NCBI GenBank assembly: GCA_023213315.1
Contig: JAKCPI010000289.1
Coordinates: forward strand, 124,001 to 188,000
From: Euborellia annulipes
Taxonomy: Eukaryota > Arthropoda > Insecta > Dermaptera > Anisolabididae
Reading direction: 5' to 3'
DNA: 64,000 nucleotides
Shown here: one piece after another, positions 47,056 to 55,139 of the stretch
Layout of the letters: the number at the start of each line of letters is the position of its first letter
How positions within the stretch are numbered: position 1 is the first letter of the stretch
Made by a program: the position numbers and the translations under genes
The notes under the pieces: model-generated
The model's input: only the letters and a program-made list of their open reading frames with translations
The model's database searches: none
What the model was told of the DNA's origin: nothing

Positions 47056-49945
47056 ATTATATATTATATATATAAGGTTAGGTTAGGTTGAAGTGGCCGT
47101 TCCCAGAGAGGGAACACACTTAGGCCAATTAGGCCCTTTGTGATACCACGGTGGGGCTATCCCCCTACCTACCCTAAGAGGAGACTTCGGCAGGATGGTT
47201 GAATTATTTGCGGCAAGCTGGATTCGAACCCGAGTCGTGTTGAGACTTCGGACTCCGTAATCCTTAGCTTAGCCGGCTTAGCCATTGCCTCCATATATAT
47301 AAAGAATAGGATATTCCACTTTAAGCGAGAATATTGGAGTAATGAACACTCAATTTTTATATATATATATATACAATTTATTTAGTCTTCGTTACTCCAA
47401 TATTCTCACTTAAAGTTGAATAGAAAAATTGTAAAATCAACAGTACTTTTGTTTGTTAAAACACAAAGAGGTATGTAGAAACTTGGTAGTGATTTTTTCA
47501 GCCCTCGGGCTTTGGTGCAGTGGTTCTCTATAGTGGGCCTTCTGTACCAAGGGTCGCGGGTTCGTATCCCGTCTCATGCGACAATTTATTTCAATTTATT
47601 TGGCTACCAAATAAAAAAGTGTTTTTTTCTTTTCTAAACTTTTTTGTGTGCTAGAAGTTATTATGTTTTGTAAGTTATTAAAACTTCTTTAGTTAATAAA
47701 TCTTATGTTTCCGTAGCTTGTTGTTGCTTCTTTTATAGGATAAAATGGCAACTAAAAGCACTGTTCTGTTCTTAAACAGTTTTTCGCGTTTATCTCGAAA
47801 CTCTAATTTTGCCACTTACCCCCTTTGGGGGCTTCAAACAACAAAAATAATTACAATATTTCTATTCTTTTGACCATTTAAATTGTTTCGAAATAAATAC
47901 TATTTTATATTTTTTAAAGAGCTGATGTTTGGACTTCCGTAACCGGATCAATCGGCGTTTTGGATGTTCTTATGTCTTTAGTAGAATATGCCAATTCGGA
48001 ACCTGGCGAAACTTGTGTTCCTGAACTAGTATCGCCTAATGAAAAAGTATTTTTTATTTTTTTTTTTGAATTTTCATTTTTAAGAATCCAAATCTCATCA
48101 TTTTTATATTTTCTTTCTCTAGCAGCCTTTTATCGAAGTTACAGACAGTCGTCACCCTTGTGCAGCATCGTCAATTGATGATTTTATTCCTAACGACTTA
48201 TGTATTGGCATCAATGATGAATCTGGTCATTTAGTTCTTTTAACAGGCCCTAACATGGGTGGTAAATCTACTTTAATGCGACAATTGGGATTAATTGTAG
48301 TATTAGCTCAAATGGTAATTATTTTATTTATGGTTCTCATTAAATCAATAAATCAACTACGATACAGTATAATGTAAAAAAATTTTTTGTTTTGTAGGGA
48401 GCCAATGTACCTGCCTCAAAATGTCGTCTTACGCCAGTTGATCGGATTTTTACTCGCCTAGGGGCACATGATGATATTCGTTCAGGCGAAAGTACATTAT
48501 TTGTGGAGCTTAGTGAAACCGCCACTATACTTCAACATGCTTCTAAACATTCTCTAGTACTTGTTGATGAACTTGGTGAATATTTATATCTTTTTTTACA
48601 ATATAATCATTTATTATAAATTTTCTATAATTTTTTTTATTAAATAGGTCGTGGAACATCTACATATGATGGCACAGCGATCGCACATGCCGCAATTCGT
48701 GAATTAGTTGATCTACAATGTCGTACACTTTTCTCCACTCACTATCATACTTTGGTCACAGAATTCCAACATTCTAATCAAGTTCTCCTTAAGCATATGG
48801 TAATAATTTTTATCTTTTGTTTTATTAAATATTCAGCCTTTCTTCTTTCATTAAAGATGTCTTTTAACTGAAATATTGTTGTATTAGACCACAATTATTG
48901 AAACAATACAAACGTATCCCCTTTTTCCCAGTAGTGTAGCTAGGTGAAAATTTTCCAGCTAGGTACGTGTATGTTCTAATACTGGCAACGTACACCGCCT
49001 AGCGGGTCACTTTGTTTGGAAATTGTTTTAAAATATACACAAATAATTGTATCATATATTTATTTATACACGTATATATATATTCTGTAAGGTTTCCGCG
49101 ACCGGATGTATGAGAAAACTTATCTTCGCATATATATATATATATATATATATAGATTTTTTCCTAGTGCTCATCAAATGTTACCCCCCCCTCATCTACA
49201 TATAATAATAGTGGAGTCCGTCTGCCTGTCTGTTACGCTCTGTTTGACCAACTTCCAGTTGGAATTTTGAAACGTAATTTTGCCTCTTATAGAGGACGTT
49301 ATGGAGAGTCAAGGAAAAATACTCGGGTCCCGAAATTTCTGTAACTTTTTGAGTTATTAATTCCTAAAGTTAATACTTTCTTTTAATAATTAAGAAAAGG
49401 CGAGGGTCTGAAGCAGGCAGGCCCGAGCCAGCTGGCGAGGGGTGGGGGGCAGGGGGCGAAGCCTCCCTAGCAAGACACGACACCGATTCAAGACGGGCGG
49501 CTAGTGTATTTTATAATTTTGTAAAACGCTCCATAATCGTATAATTTGATGCAATTTGAAGGGCTGGTATTTTTATTTTTTGAATTCCTTATCTTTATTA
49601 CTATTACTATACTTTAAATAATTATTTTTTTAGGCATGTATGGTTGAAAATGAGATTACAGATACGGATTTAGATAATCCTGAAACAGCCGCTGGAGAAG
49701 AATCCGTGACTTTCTTATATAAACTAACATCGGGTGCTTGTCCCAAATCATATGGATTCAACGCAGCTCGTCTTGCTGGTTTGCCAGCTTCTATTGCTCG
49801 TCGAGGTTTTGCTTTTTCGAAAAAGCTTGAACGAGACATGGAATTAAGACGACTATGTCGCACCTTTTGTAAAATTGCTGATGATACAAAAACTTGCATT
49901 AATGAAGATGTTTGGATGTCTCTAGATCGTGTAACTGCTTTTTAA
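28010..49945 (+). CDS. MSH6: DNA mismatch repair protein MSH6 (22 coding exons)
   Basis: Partner of MSH2 in MutS-alpha, which recognises base mismatches and small loops in nuclear DNA. Exons: 28010-28217, 30716-30875, 31298-31467, 35354-35464, 37089-37213, 37326-37610, 37699-37950 (duplicated), 38016-38151, 39961-40100, 40182-40328, 40390-40591, 40937-41145, 41211-41323, 42697-42865, 42931-43056, 45107-45334, 46347-46600, 47920-48046, 48123-48314, 48398-48575, 48648-48799, 49634-49945. All have GT/AG borders and compatible phases. With one copy of the exon 7 unit the product would be about 1292 residues (human 1360). Visible: PIP box at 3-11, PWWP from about 70, acidic/basic linker, mismatch-binding FYE at 377-379, Walker [10 protein letters not shown] at 1057-1065, Walker B LVLVDE at 1132-1137, STHYH at 1168-1172. 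As assembled, exon 7 breaks the frame. Confidence 0.96.
28610..29105 (+). repeat. R1 repeat copy in MSH6 intron 1
   Basis: ACTTTCTCTTACC/GAGAGAAAGT end, GATTTTGATGGATATACAGG, (TG)n and AGTACTAGTACTTTACTGAC. A foldback half-arm with a GAACCGAAACGTC mirror precedes it at 28500-28600. Confidence 0.75.
30716..31467 (+). CDS. MSH6: MSH6 exons 2-3: PWWP domain
   Basis: Exon 2 (30716-30875) encodes [15 protein letters not shown] and [13 protein letters not shown], the PWWP chromatin-reader fold that in MSH6 binds trimethylated H3K36. Exon 3 (31298-31467) continues [15 protein letters not shown] and a charged helix, ending phase 1 with SEEG. Confidence 0.95.
31779..32063. repeat. Foldback element in MSH6 intron 3
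   Basis: Arms GATAGGGCAGGTGCACC ... and GGTTCAG...CCTGCCCTATC are inverted. The left arm minus strand (31831-31875) has CGGA, CTGATAA, TGAAA...TTTC, GAAACGTC, TCCG, a decayed hammerhead-like core with one core change. A G11 run lies in the loop. Confidence 0.7.
32171..32485. repeat. Foldback element in MSH6 intron 3
   Basis: Arms of about 67 bases (ATTCGAAACACCACCGTCAC against GTGACGGTGGTTTCGAAT). The loop contains CCCTGAAGAAGAGCC ... TTTGAAATATT, similar in order to a hammerhead core. Confidence 0.75.
32516..32626. repeat. Short palindromic element
   Basis: Arms CGGAGAATAATACACCAGCT and its mirror flank an approximately 35-base loop. Confidence 0.75.
32843..33426 (+). CDS. BESS-like exons inside MSH6 intron 3 (alternative terminal exons or MADF/BESS gene remnant)
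   Basis: Two exons, 32843-32897 and 32976-33426, with acceptors CCCTACAG and TTAATACAG, donor GTATAA and a TAA stop at 33424. They encode [12 protein letters not shown], a coiled segment ([19 protein letters not shown]) and a BESS-like helix pair ([17 protein letters not shown] ... [15 protein letters not shown]). BESS motifs mediate protein-protein contacts and usually follow a MADF DNA-binding domain; SKWP resembles the end of MADF. The missing MADF body was not found upstream. The first exon needs an incoming phase of one base, exactly what MSH6 exon 3 supplies, so a PIP-PWWP-BESS isoform is possible; chance agreement is one in three. Confidence 0.5.
33915..34061. mobile_element. Tc1/mariner-type MITE with TACAGTGAG end, right end worn
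   Basis: The left end CAGTGAGTGACAAAG is preceded by TA. The body matches the MITE at 43176 (TTATTTCATTG, AAAATCACTTGTAGAAAATG). Its right end abuts the TA of the next element. Confidence 0.6.
34064..34612. mobile_element. TA-flanked inverted-repeat element containing a nested foldback element
   Basis: Ends are AAGTGAGCGTCACAATTAAT and AATTGTAGCGCTCCCTT, flanked by TA at 34062 and 34613. Inner inverted arms CACCTGGGAGCTAGAGC and GCTCTAGCTCCCAGGTG also pair. A second palindromic element (34119-34408) sits inside. Confidence 0.7.
34119..34408. repeat. Nested foldback element with hammerhead-like remnants
   Basis: Arms AATAAAAGGCCAAGCAG and CTGCTTGGTCTTTTATT. The right arm reads TGAAGATGGTCCC...GGCCGAAACGTC; the left arm minus strand has a perfect GGTC/GACC stem before GAAACG. 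The CTGA part is mutated in both arms. Confidence 0.75.
34655..34775 (-). repeat. tRNA-like SINE fragment
   Basis: The reverse strand contains GGGTTCGCATCCCGTC. It is related to the tRNA-like unit at 47500 (GCGGGTTCGTATCCCGTC). Confidence 0.5.
34990..35220. repeat. Foldback element, degenerate, directly upstream of MSH6 exon 4
   Basis: Arms GTCAGCCAAACAGGATGGTC and GACCATCCTGTTTGGCTGAC are inverted; CTGAAAATGG ... GTCGAAAC on the minus strand is a worn version of the hammerhead-like core. It ends about 130 bases before exon 4. Confidence 0.75.
35354..37610 (+). CDS. MSH6: MSH6 exons 4-6: acidic/basic linker and start of the MutS core
   Basis: Exon 4 (35354-35464) encodes [16 protein letters not shown] and must use the donor GTCAGT at 35465, because the neighbouring GTAAAC would leave the wrong phase for exon 5; the joined KPTKEDE matches the human KPDTKEE region. 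Exon 5 (37089-37213) is highly acidic with SSGV. Exon 6 (37326-37610) encodes GKRKRGKS and then LYVPEDFKI, the conserved entry to the mismatch-binding domain. Exon 4 has much GC-richer codons than its neighbours. Confidence 0.92.
35680..35915 (-). repeat. tRNA-derived SINE, minus strand, with a second tRNA-like piece beside it
   Basis: Same family as 25576: T-run, CACTCACACTCACATTCACA, GGCCATTTAAGACC and AAGCCATTTGG units, then GGGGTCC and a worn box B. A separate tRNA-like segment (GATCCGAACCCGGGTC) follows at 35925-35975. Confidence 0.8.
36575..36895. repeat. Foldback element with two hammerhead-like cores in MSH6 intron 4
   Basis: Arms GGAGGAATGGAGATATCAGC and its mirror. Minus-strand core 36630-36681: AATAA, CTGAAGA, T, GGCC-loop-GGCC, GAAAC, GTT, TTATT, with perfect stem I and II. 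Plus-strand core 36773-36826 keeps CTGAAGA, GAAACGTC and TTAT. A close relative with a shorter loop is at 42232-42412. Confidence 0.85.
36630..36681 (-). ncRNA. Hammerhead-ribozyme-like core (best-preserved stems)
   Basis: Read on the minus strand: a 5-bp stem I (AATAA/TTATT), CTGAAGA, a 4-bp GGCC/GGCC stem II directly abutting GAAA, and a GTT cleavage-type triplet after the palindromic ACGT. One unpaired T follows CTGAAGA, which is non-standard. Activity is not demonstrated. Confidence 0.5.
37699..37950 (+). pseudogene. MSH6: MSH6 exon 7 with frame-breaking partial tandem duplication
   Basis: The exon encodes [11 protein letters not shown] and the mismatch-contacting [12 protein letters not shown]. 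Sequence 37735-37833 is repeated at 37853-37951 (offset 118), separated by GTTGGTTGGGGGGAAATCT. The first copy lacks one A (GGTTTGCTC for GGTTTAGCTC); the second lacks one C (GATGTATT for GATGCTATT). Neither copy is in frame and the first runs into TGA. A single intact unit would give 45 codons ending LMR, which joins exon 8 in phase. Either a recent real duplication or, more likely, an assembly or read-error artefact at this site. Confidence 0.85.
38016..41323 (+). CDS. MSH6: MSH6 exons 8-13: mismatch-binding and connector domains
   Basis: Exons 38016-38151, 39961-40100, 40182-40328, 40390-40591, 40937-41145 and 41211-41323. Hallmarks are [70 protein letters not shown], and then [13 protein letters not shown] and CVTPFGRR at the lever/core boundary. 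The donor of exon 11 is GTAATA at 40592; the open frame continues past it into an R1 repeat copy that starts 63 bases downstream and is not part of the protein. Confidence 0.95.
38690..38940. repeat. Degenerate foldback element in MSH6 intron 8
   Basis: Arms ACCGGGTTTAATAAAACTC and an imperfect mirror near 38900. It contains CTGAGGATGGTC on the plus strand (38859-38870) without a clean GAAA partner. Confidence 0.6.
39069..39570. mobile_element. Tail-to-tail inverted pair of mariner transposase 3' ends
   Basis: The minus strand of the left half encodes FQKWKKRW, then [18 protein letters not shown]. The plus strand of the right half encodes [17 protein letters not shown] and [11 protein letters not shown], then CIASSGA. 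Both are the carboxy end of a mariner-type transposase (family ending W..CI...G.YFEGD). The two ends face outward, with GTGTTCAAAAAGAAACAG-like outer termini. The DD34D catalytic region is absent, so it is a non-autonomous foldback derivative in MSH6 intron 8. Confidence 0.7.
39596..39799. mobile_element. Tc1/mariner-type MITE (second copy of the 24516 family)
   Basis: Ends are CAGTGGGCGCCTCAAGTGCC and GATCAGTGATGCCCACTG. TA precedes the left end; the right TA has become TC. Confidence 0.7.
40655..40905 (-). repeat. R1 repeat fragment in MSH6 intron 11
   Basis: It starts AAAATCTGGTGTGACTGGTC and continues GTATCCGCCGATAAATTAAA and TGGCAAAATGAGATTATACA, as in the copy at 20821. Confidence 0.75.
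41726..41955 (+). mobile_element. hAT-like MITE family C in MSH6 intron 13
   Basis: The body GATTTTTATAAAATTTTATA ... AACAATTAAATTAAATATC and end GAAATGACACCGCTG match the copy at 58971. The left end is a G13 run without a clear terminus; no target duplication was identified. Confidence 0.6.
42232..42412. repeat. Compact foldback element with hammerhead-like core
   Basis: Arms GAGGAATGGAGATATTAGCC and mirror, near-perfect, joined by a minimal loop. It contains CTGAAGATGGCCGAAACGTC (42325-42344), a core in which stem II has collapsed. Confidence 0.85.
42697..46600 (+). CDS. MSH6: MSH6 exons 14-17: lever and clamp domains
   Basis: Exons 42697-42865, 42931-43056, 45107-45334 and 46347-46600. 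Hallmarks are [53 protein letters not shown] and [10 protein letters not shown]. Intron 15 (43057-45106) is expanded by two abutting DNA transposons. Confidence 0.95.
43176..43384. mobile_element. Tc1/mariner-type MITE, TA-flanked
   Basis: Ends are CAGTGAGGGACAATATTAAG and TTAATATTGTCTCTCACTG, with TA on each side (43174 and 43385). Relatives are at 33915 and around 29230. Confidence 0.85.
43387..44683 (+). mobile_element. pogo/Tigger-like element, decayed
   Basis: Terminal repeats are GGGGAAAGTTGGGTAAAACC and its mirror GGTTTTGCCCCACTTTCCCC, flanked by TA. Subterminal GGGGCAAAATCG repeats occur inside. The only recognisable coding remnant is the Cys/His tail at 44187-44363; the DNA-binding and catalytic parts are missing. 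Confidence 0.75.
44187..44363 (+). pseudogene. C-terminal Cys/His (PHD-like) tail of a pogo-like transposase
   Basis: Frame: [19 protein letters not shown], then [14 protein letters not shown] and TLVCDFCL with a stop. This C...C...H..C...C..C arrangement is common at the end of arthropod pogo/Tigger transposases. One in-frame stop lies immediately upstream and no intact transposase is present. Confidence 0.7.
45495..45665 (-). repeat. tRNA-derived SINE, 5'-truncated, with (AT)n
   Basis: T-run, CACTCACACTCACACTC, CAGTCTTTTCGG and ATTTAAGACTTTAAACG as in the 25576 family, running into an (AT)n tract at 45602-45650. Confidence 0.7.
45754..45992 (-). repeat. tRNA-derived SINE, near full length
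   Basis: From a T-run through AGGCCATATAAGAC, GGGGGTCCAGGC and the box B mirror GGATCCGAACC to the box A mirror CTACCAACTATACCAAGC. Same family as 25576, opposite orientation. Confidence 0.8.
46648..46720. repeat. G- and C-run cluster
   Basis: Runs of 13, 10 and 9 G with a C8 run in about 70 bases, 50 bases after the MSH6 exon 17 donor. Possible quadruplex-forming or error-prone sequence; probably a worn hAT MITE. Confidence 0.5.
47077..47292 (-). repeat. tRNA-derived SINE, second family
   Basis: The minus strand has box-B-like GGGTTCGAATCC; the body has AAGAGGAGACTTCGGCA and GCGGCAAGCTGGATTCGAAC. A related copy is at 50790-50965. The other end carries GGTTAGGTTAGGTT. Confidence 0.65.
47500..47640 (+). 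repeat. tRNA-like SINE fragment, third family
   Basis: GGTGCAGTGGTTCTC (box-A-like) and GGTTCGTATCC (box-B-like, 47559-47569), followed by TTGGCTACCAAAT. A minus-strand relative is at 34655. Confidence 0.55.
47920..49945 (+). CDS. MSH6: MSH6 exons 18-22: ATPase domain and C-terminus
   Basis: Exons 47920-48046, 48123-48314, 48398-48575, 48648-48799 and 49634-49945. They encode SRHPC, Walker A in [16 protein letters not shown], the signature [14 protein letters not shown], Walker [12 protein letters not shown] and H-loop LFSTHYH, then [19 protein letters not shown] and the helix-turn-helix dimerisation tail. All ATPase residues expected in MSH6 are present. TAA at 49943-49945. Confidence 0.96.
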
Positions 49946-50040
49946 TTGATTTATTTTTTCATTTGGTTGATATTTAAATTCGTTAAATTTTTTCTATTTA
50001 ATTTTAATTACTCCCAGTATTTTTCTATTCACCTTTTGGA

Positions 50041-50046
50041 AATAAA
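50041..50046 (+). terminator. MSH6: MSH6 polyadenylation signal
   Basis: AATAAA about 95 bases after the stop codon, the first canonical hexamer downstream of the stop. Confidence 0.6.
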
Positions 50047-50164
50047 CAACTACTTGATGTTTTTTTTCTACTGTTATATTTTAATAGAAAATACTTTTTT
50101 CCACAAAATGGTATTTATTAAAACAAAACAAATAGATTATTTAAAAAACTTGTTATTTTTACTA

Positions 50165-52430
50165 AATTTAACGCTTTAAATATATTTTGATATTCTTTTT
50201 TATTTTAATCTTTTCCTAACATCATTAATATCTTATCAAATTGATTATGTAATTTTCAAAGTGAGGATATATTGCTAGTGAGAGGACCGTAGCCAGAATA
50301 TTTTTCGGGGGGACATTACGGATGATCTGAGAGGTAATATCCCCCCCCTCAAAAAATTAAATTGCAAAAAGACTAAAATGTTTTTATAATTTTTCGGAAT
50401 TTCGGGGGTGGGGGGTGTTAATCTCCAAGATTACGGCCCTGGTGACAGCGATACTTTATTGACAAAACAAAACCAGATTTATAGATAAGTTTCATTATAA
50501 AATTTGCAATCAAAAAGTGGTGTTACTTTTGTCCGGCTTGACAATGTAAATAAATAAATCCAAAGGAAGATGGGAGTATTTCATCTCAAGCTTTGTTCTA
50601 GTTATCAAATGAAATAAAAATTGAAATATTTACTCGTCGATCCTTTGGATCAGTTTGCTCTTTCTCAGCCATTCGGTCCATACCTTCCGACAGATCCCGG
50701 ATTACCCAGTCGGAATGCAGGTCCTTCTCAGCCACCCGGGCAGTTCCTCGGTTACCCAGTCAGAGCAATCCTTATTTTTAAGCCACTTAGGCCACCTCAA
50801 ATTGGACCCTTGTGTCTGTGGGGTGAGATTTTCTCCCGTTTTCCTACTCTAAGAGGAGACTTCGGCAATGTTTGAATGGTTTGCGACAAGCTGGATTCGA
50901 ACCCGAGTCTTTTTAAGACTTTAGACTCCGTAATCCACTGCTAAGCCACTCATCTCTTCAATTCCTCGTCTATCCTATTGGTCTTATTCAGGAGTTGATT
51001 AAAAGAATGATTTTTTACTATGTTAGTAAGTAGTAAGTTTCTTCATCCATTGTTTTTATTAGGCAAAATGAGAGCGTGGAAAGCCAATTTGGACCAAATA
51101 TCTCTATAACTAAAATATAGAAGAAATATGTGGTCACCATATTATACCTTATCATTTCCTATTTTTTTCTTTCTCGATTATATTTTTAATTAATAAAATA
51201 TTTTGCATGTGCAAAAGGATGGTCCAAAAAAATTTTTGGTTTTTCTGTTTGACCACCCCATAAATTTGTAACATGTATCCATAGTAATATCATTGTAAAA
51301 TTTCAGTTGGCTAGCTTTAGAGAAAGTGGGTGCTCAATAATGTTGTTTTTGGAATTTTTCTGGAAAATGCTTGATCTTGTTTTGTTTTTCTTTTGTTACA
51401 GGTCAGGTTCGATAAATACTATTTTTAAATTTAAAAAATAAAAAACTTTACTTTTGATGCATAGATTACGTGTTTTACTTAATTTCTTGACTAGTCCTTT
51501 TTAAGGATTTTTCATAAAATTAAGATATTTCAAAGACGATGAACACCCCTTGTATATAAGATAGGGGACTGAAATTTTGAACACAAAATAGAAATAGTAG
51601 GTGTAACAAAACAGAGGGGTGACTTCTATTTGAAATTTTTTTTTTTTGCCATATAATCTTGGATCACCCAAATGTGCAGCCTTTTTTTTGTCAACCGAGA
51701 AATCTTTTTGATACATTGCCCCCCCCCCCCCCTGTTCTACGTAATACGATATAAATTTAACTTTTGATTAGAAATATAGAAATTAGAATAAGCATTTTAA
51801 TAAGCAAAGAAAATAAATAAAGTAAGGTTAATAAATATTTTAAAATAGTTTTTTATGAAAAATCTTGTATATAACATTTTTTACAAAAATTTTTTACCAT
51901 ATATTTATAAATATTTAGTGAAAATTGTGTATATATATATATATAATTTTGTAAAAAATGTTATATCTAAGATTTTTCGTAAAAAAACTACTTATGCTAT
52001 GAAAATGAAAAATCATAACATGTTGATTCATTTGTAATTTTTTCAATTTAATTATTGACGTTCAAATTCCCCCCCATTGAATTGTTCCCCTCCGCCCCTG
52101 GGGCCTTGGAGATAGGCATAGATAATGGATGGAGATAGGAAACACCATCTCATATAACAAAATCCATATGAAAAATAAAATTTAAATAATAAATTATTTT
52201 AACTTTAAAATATGTCATGTAAGAATTTTTTAAAATTAATTTTATTTTTAAATAATTTAATTGTCCTGAAAAAAGTAAAATACGAATTTTTAACAGACAT
52301 GTGAATTTAATTTTTTACTTTTTTTTTATATAATGAAAAATAAATTATAAGAAAAATAAAAACTTATATAAAAAATTATTCTAAATTATTTTTTAAAGTT
52401 AGAATAATTTATTTTTAAAATTTTTTTTCT
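50165..52430. other. Gene-free stretch between MSH6 and the unidentified transcript
   Basis: Contents: a possible worn MITE at 50285-50445 (GGACCGTAG ... TTACGGCCCTG), a short proline-rich frame at 50621-50760 with a repeated ACCCAGTC unit, the SINE piece at 50790-50965, a C-run at 51720 and an imperfect inverted repeat at 51850-51990. No conserved coding sequence. Confidence 0.45.
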
Positions 52431-52435
52431 TTTAG

Positions 52436-53662
52436 AAGAAATTTTTTTTATGATTAAATGTCAAAGAGTTGGTCGTCCATTTGGCAGCATCTCTGACCTG
52501 TCATTTTGTGCCCGCTCAAACATGTGAATGCCTCTCTCATCTAATGAATTATAATTCATTAAAGGTAAGTTTAATTATTTCTTCTTGATATTTAATCCAT
52601 TTTGCATGATTTTATTATATAATATTTATTTCTTACAAATTAAATCATTTTATGTTTGTGAGTTAAACTAGTTGCCCAGCGTTTAACCTTTCATCTCTTT
52701 ATATTTCTCATTTATTTATTTTCTTTTATAATCTCTTGATTGTATTTTATTAATTATTTTAATTTATCAAGTTATTTTCTAAATGTGAGTGAATTATTTA
52801 AATATAGCCTATGTTCTAGCAAAATCGGACTGACAGATCTTGCATGTTACAGTTAATAAAATTTTAAAATAACGCATTTTACACTTAAATCTTAAATAAA
52901 ATATCTATTAAATGATATTTAAATAGATTGCATGTTTTATTAATTTATAAAAAGCCTTATTCTGATGCAGTTGAAATCCTAAATGTTATTTCCTTTTATT
53001 TGATAGTAAGTACAAAAAATAGATTTCCAAATAGCTTTTATTTCATTTTGGAATCAGATTATATCCATCTTTTCCCCTTTTTAAGCTTCTTTTTAAAATT
53101 ATTAAACCAATATTTGTAATGATGGCATGCTCATGTATATATATATATATATATAATAATATATATTTAAGAAAAAATCAATTTATTTTATTTGTTAAAC
53201 TTTTGGTCTCTAATCCTGTGATTTTCAATTACATTTAATTACAGACACTTATTATTTATATTCAATTTGTGCTAGAAGAGAAACTAGGATTTTTGGCTCA
53301 AAGTTTAACAAATAAAATATAATAGAAAAAATGTTATATTTATTAATGATGTGTGTGATCCAATCCAATATATATATATATACAGATATAAAGTGACAAG
53401 GTGATCTAATTAAAAGCTGTTTTCATTCCACCCGATTTAAAATATATAAATGTTTGTTTGTTTATTTTTAATTAATTTTGATAAATTCACCCATTTAGCT
53501 GACTTTATGGACAGCCCAGGAAAAACCCCTTAAATTCCTTAAAATTAGGAAGCTAAAAATATTTTTGTAAAATCGTGAATTTTCCTATTGGAAAACATTG
53601 CAAAGCTTTTTGCTCCATTTATGCCAAATAAATAAAAATATTTACTAAATTATCTCTGTGTA

Positions 53663-53694
<32 letters not shown>

Positions 53695-54986
53695 GTATAT
53701 ATAGATATGATATGAAGATTTTTTTCTAATTCTCTCATTTTCTTCTTTCTAGTTTAACCTGCTACTACCTGCCTGGACTTGTCTGCTCAATCTCTAAGTT
53801 CAGATAAAGCATCGCCTTTAGTCCAGCAGAGAGGCTTGACATGGATAACTGGGCACGTGTCGCTCCTGCCCAGGATTCCTACAACATTCTACATTTGGGT
53901 AAGTACATTTACATTTTATAGTTAGATACATTCATTAATGACTAAACTATAGATTAGAATAAAAACCTTTGCGGGAAATTCATTATTTGCATAACATTGT
54001 AAAATGCATCCAATGTGTTGACAACACAAAAAGTGACTAAAATGATCTTGATTTTATATTGAATCTCTAATTAAATATTTAATATATGAGTTACTGCTAT
54101 TCTAATTGTTGTTGTTATGAGAATTTCATCCTCTATAGTACATAGTTTCGGTGTCCATTCATCGCCCTTTTTTCATGAAATCAAAAGGTTTCCTCAATCC
54201 TGGTGTTTATTTATTATGCATCTAATATCAAGGGCGTATATATAATTTTATTTTTAAAGAGCCCCCCTTCATCCATACACAAAAATATTTTTGTCTCTAG
54301 ATTGCTAGAACTCTAATCTTAAACAATTTTTCTTTTGCAGGTTTGTGTTTCTCCAGTGCAATTGTGTTCAGTGTTTAGTGTTTAGTGTTCAGTGTTCAAC
54401 GTTCATCTAGTGCAACCGGCTATCAACTGGATCAGCTCTACGAGTGCCAGACTTCGAGCCCAGAGAGCTTCGAGCCACCCACAACCCCTCAGGAGGTGAA
54501 TATTTTATACTCTAAACGTACACTCATAAATCCAAAAATATATAAATGATCTGATTTTAATTTCCTTTTTTTTCTTTTTTTGTTACAGATTCCTGAGGGT
54601 CAACAGAACAAAGGTATTAAGCATGGTGCAAGAATATTAAAGGGGTAGATTAGATTTTTTAGGATGTTCTTTTTTTCAGCTGACCCCAAATAGGATTTTT
54701 AAATACATATTTTTAAATTTTTAAAATAAAGTAATTTTCATTTTAATTAATTTGCATTTAAAAAATTTTAAATTTAAATTTAAATTTAATTCAATTTGCT
54801 TTTTTTCATTTAAAAAATTTCTTTTCAAAAATCTAACTTAACTTTTTTTTGCAAAATTAATATAATTTTCTAAATTTAAATAAAATTAGATTATAATTCC
54901 TCCCTGCAGATGCAACGCTTGAGCCAGAGAAACAGCCTCTCCCGCCGCGGGATTTCATTATCATCTTCTTAGTATCCAGGGCTTAA
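52436..54986 (+). ncRNA. Unidentified spliced transcript with short open frames
   Basis: Proposed exons: 52436-52564 (donor GTAAGT), 53753-53898 (TTTCTAG/GTAAGT), 54341-54495 (TTTTGCAG/GTGAAT), 54589-54613 (a 25-base microexon, TTACAG/GTATTA) and 54910 onward (CTGCAG). They are clearly GC-richer than their surroundings. An ATG at 53841 opens MDNWARVAPAQDSYNILHL. With the first acceptor the frame stops 12 codons into exon 3 (31 residues in all). With the acceptor ending at 54385 it stays open through the microexon to TAA at 54986 (PPTTPQE, IPEGQQNK, then PEKQPLPPRDFIIIFLV). I recognise no family. It could be a small-protein gene or a long non-coding RNA; the exact splicing is inference. Confidence 0.4.
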
Positions 54987-55139
54987 GGTTTGATTGTTAA
55001 AAGAATACAAATTTAATTGTATTCACTTTTAGATATATATATAATTTAGAAAATTTATTTTCACATTTTAAATGTAGTTTAAATATAGAAGGGTGGAGGG
55101 TGCACCATGCCACCGAGAGGGATTTTTGTTTTTTTTTTT

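Noticed and set aside
47077..47095. GGTTAGGTTAGGTT resembles the arthropod telomere repeat (TTAGG)n
   Set aside because: Only about three units, located inside an intron and at the end of a SINE; not a telomere.
49640..49899. Minus-strand frame opposite MSH6 exon 22
   Set aside because: Shadow of the MSH6 coding exon.
50621..50875. Proline-rich frame (GPYLPTDPGLPSRNAGP)
   Set aside because: Low complexity from a short internal repeat, runs into a SINE, no splice or start context.
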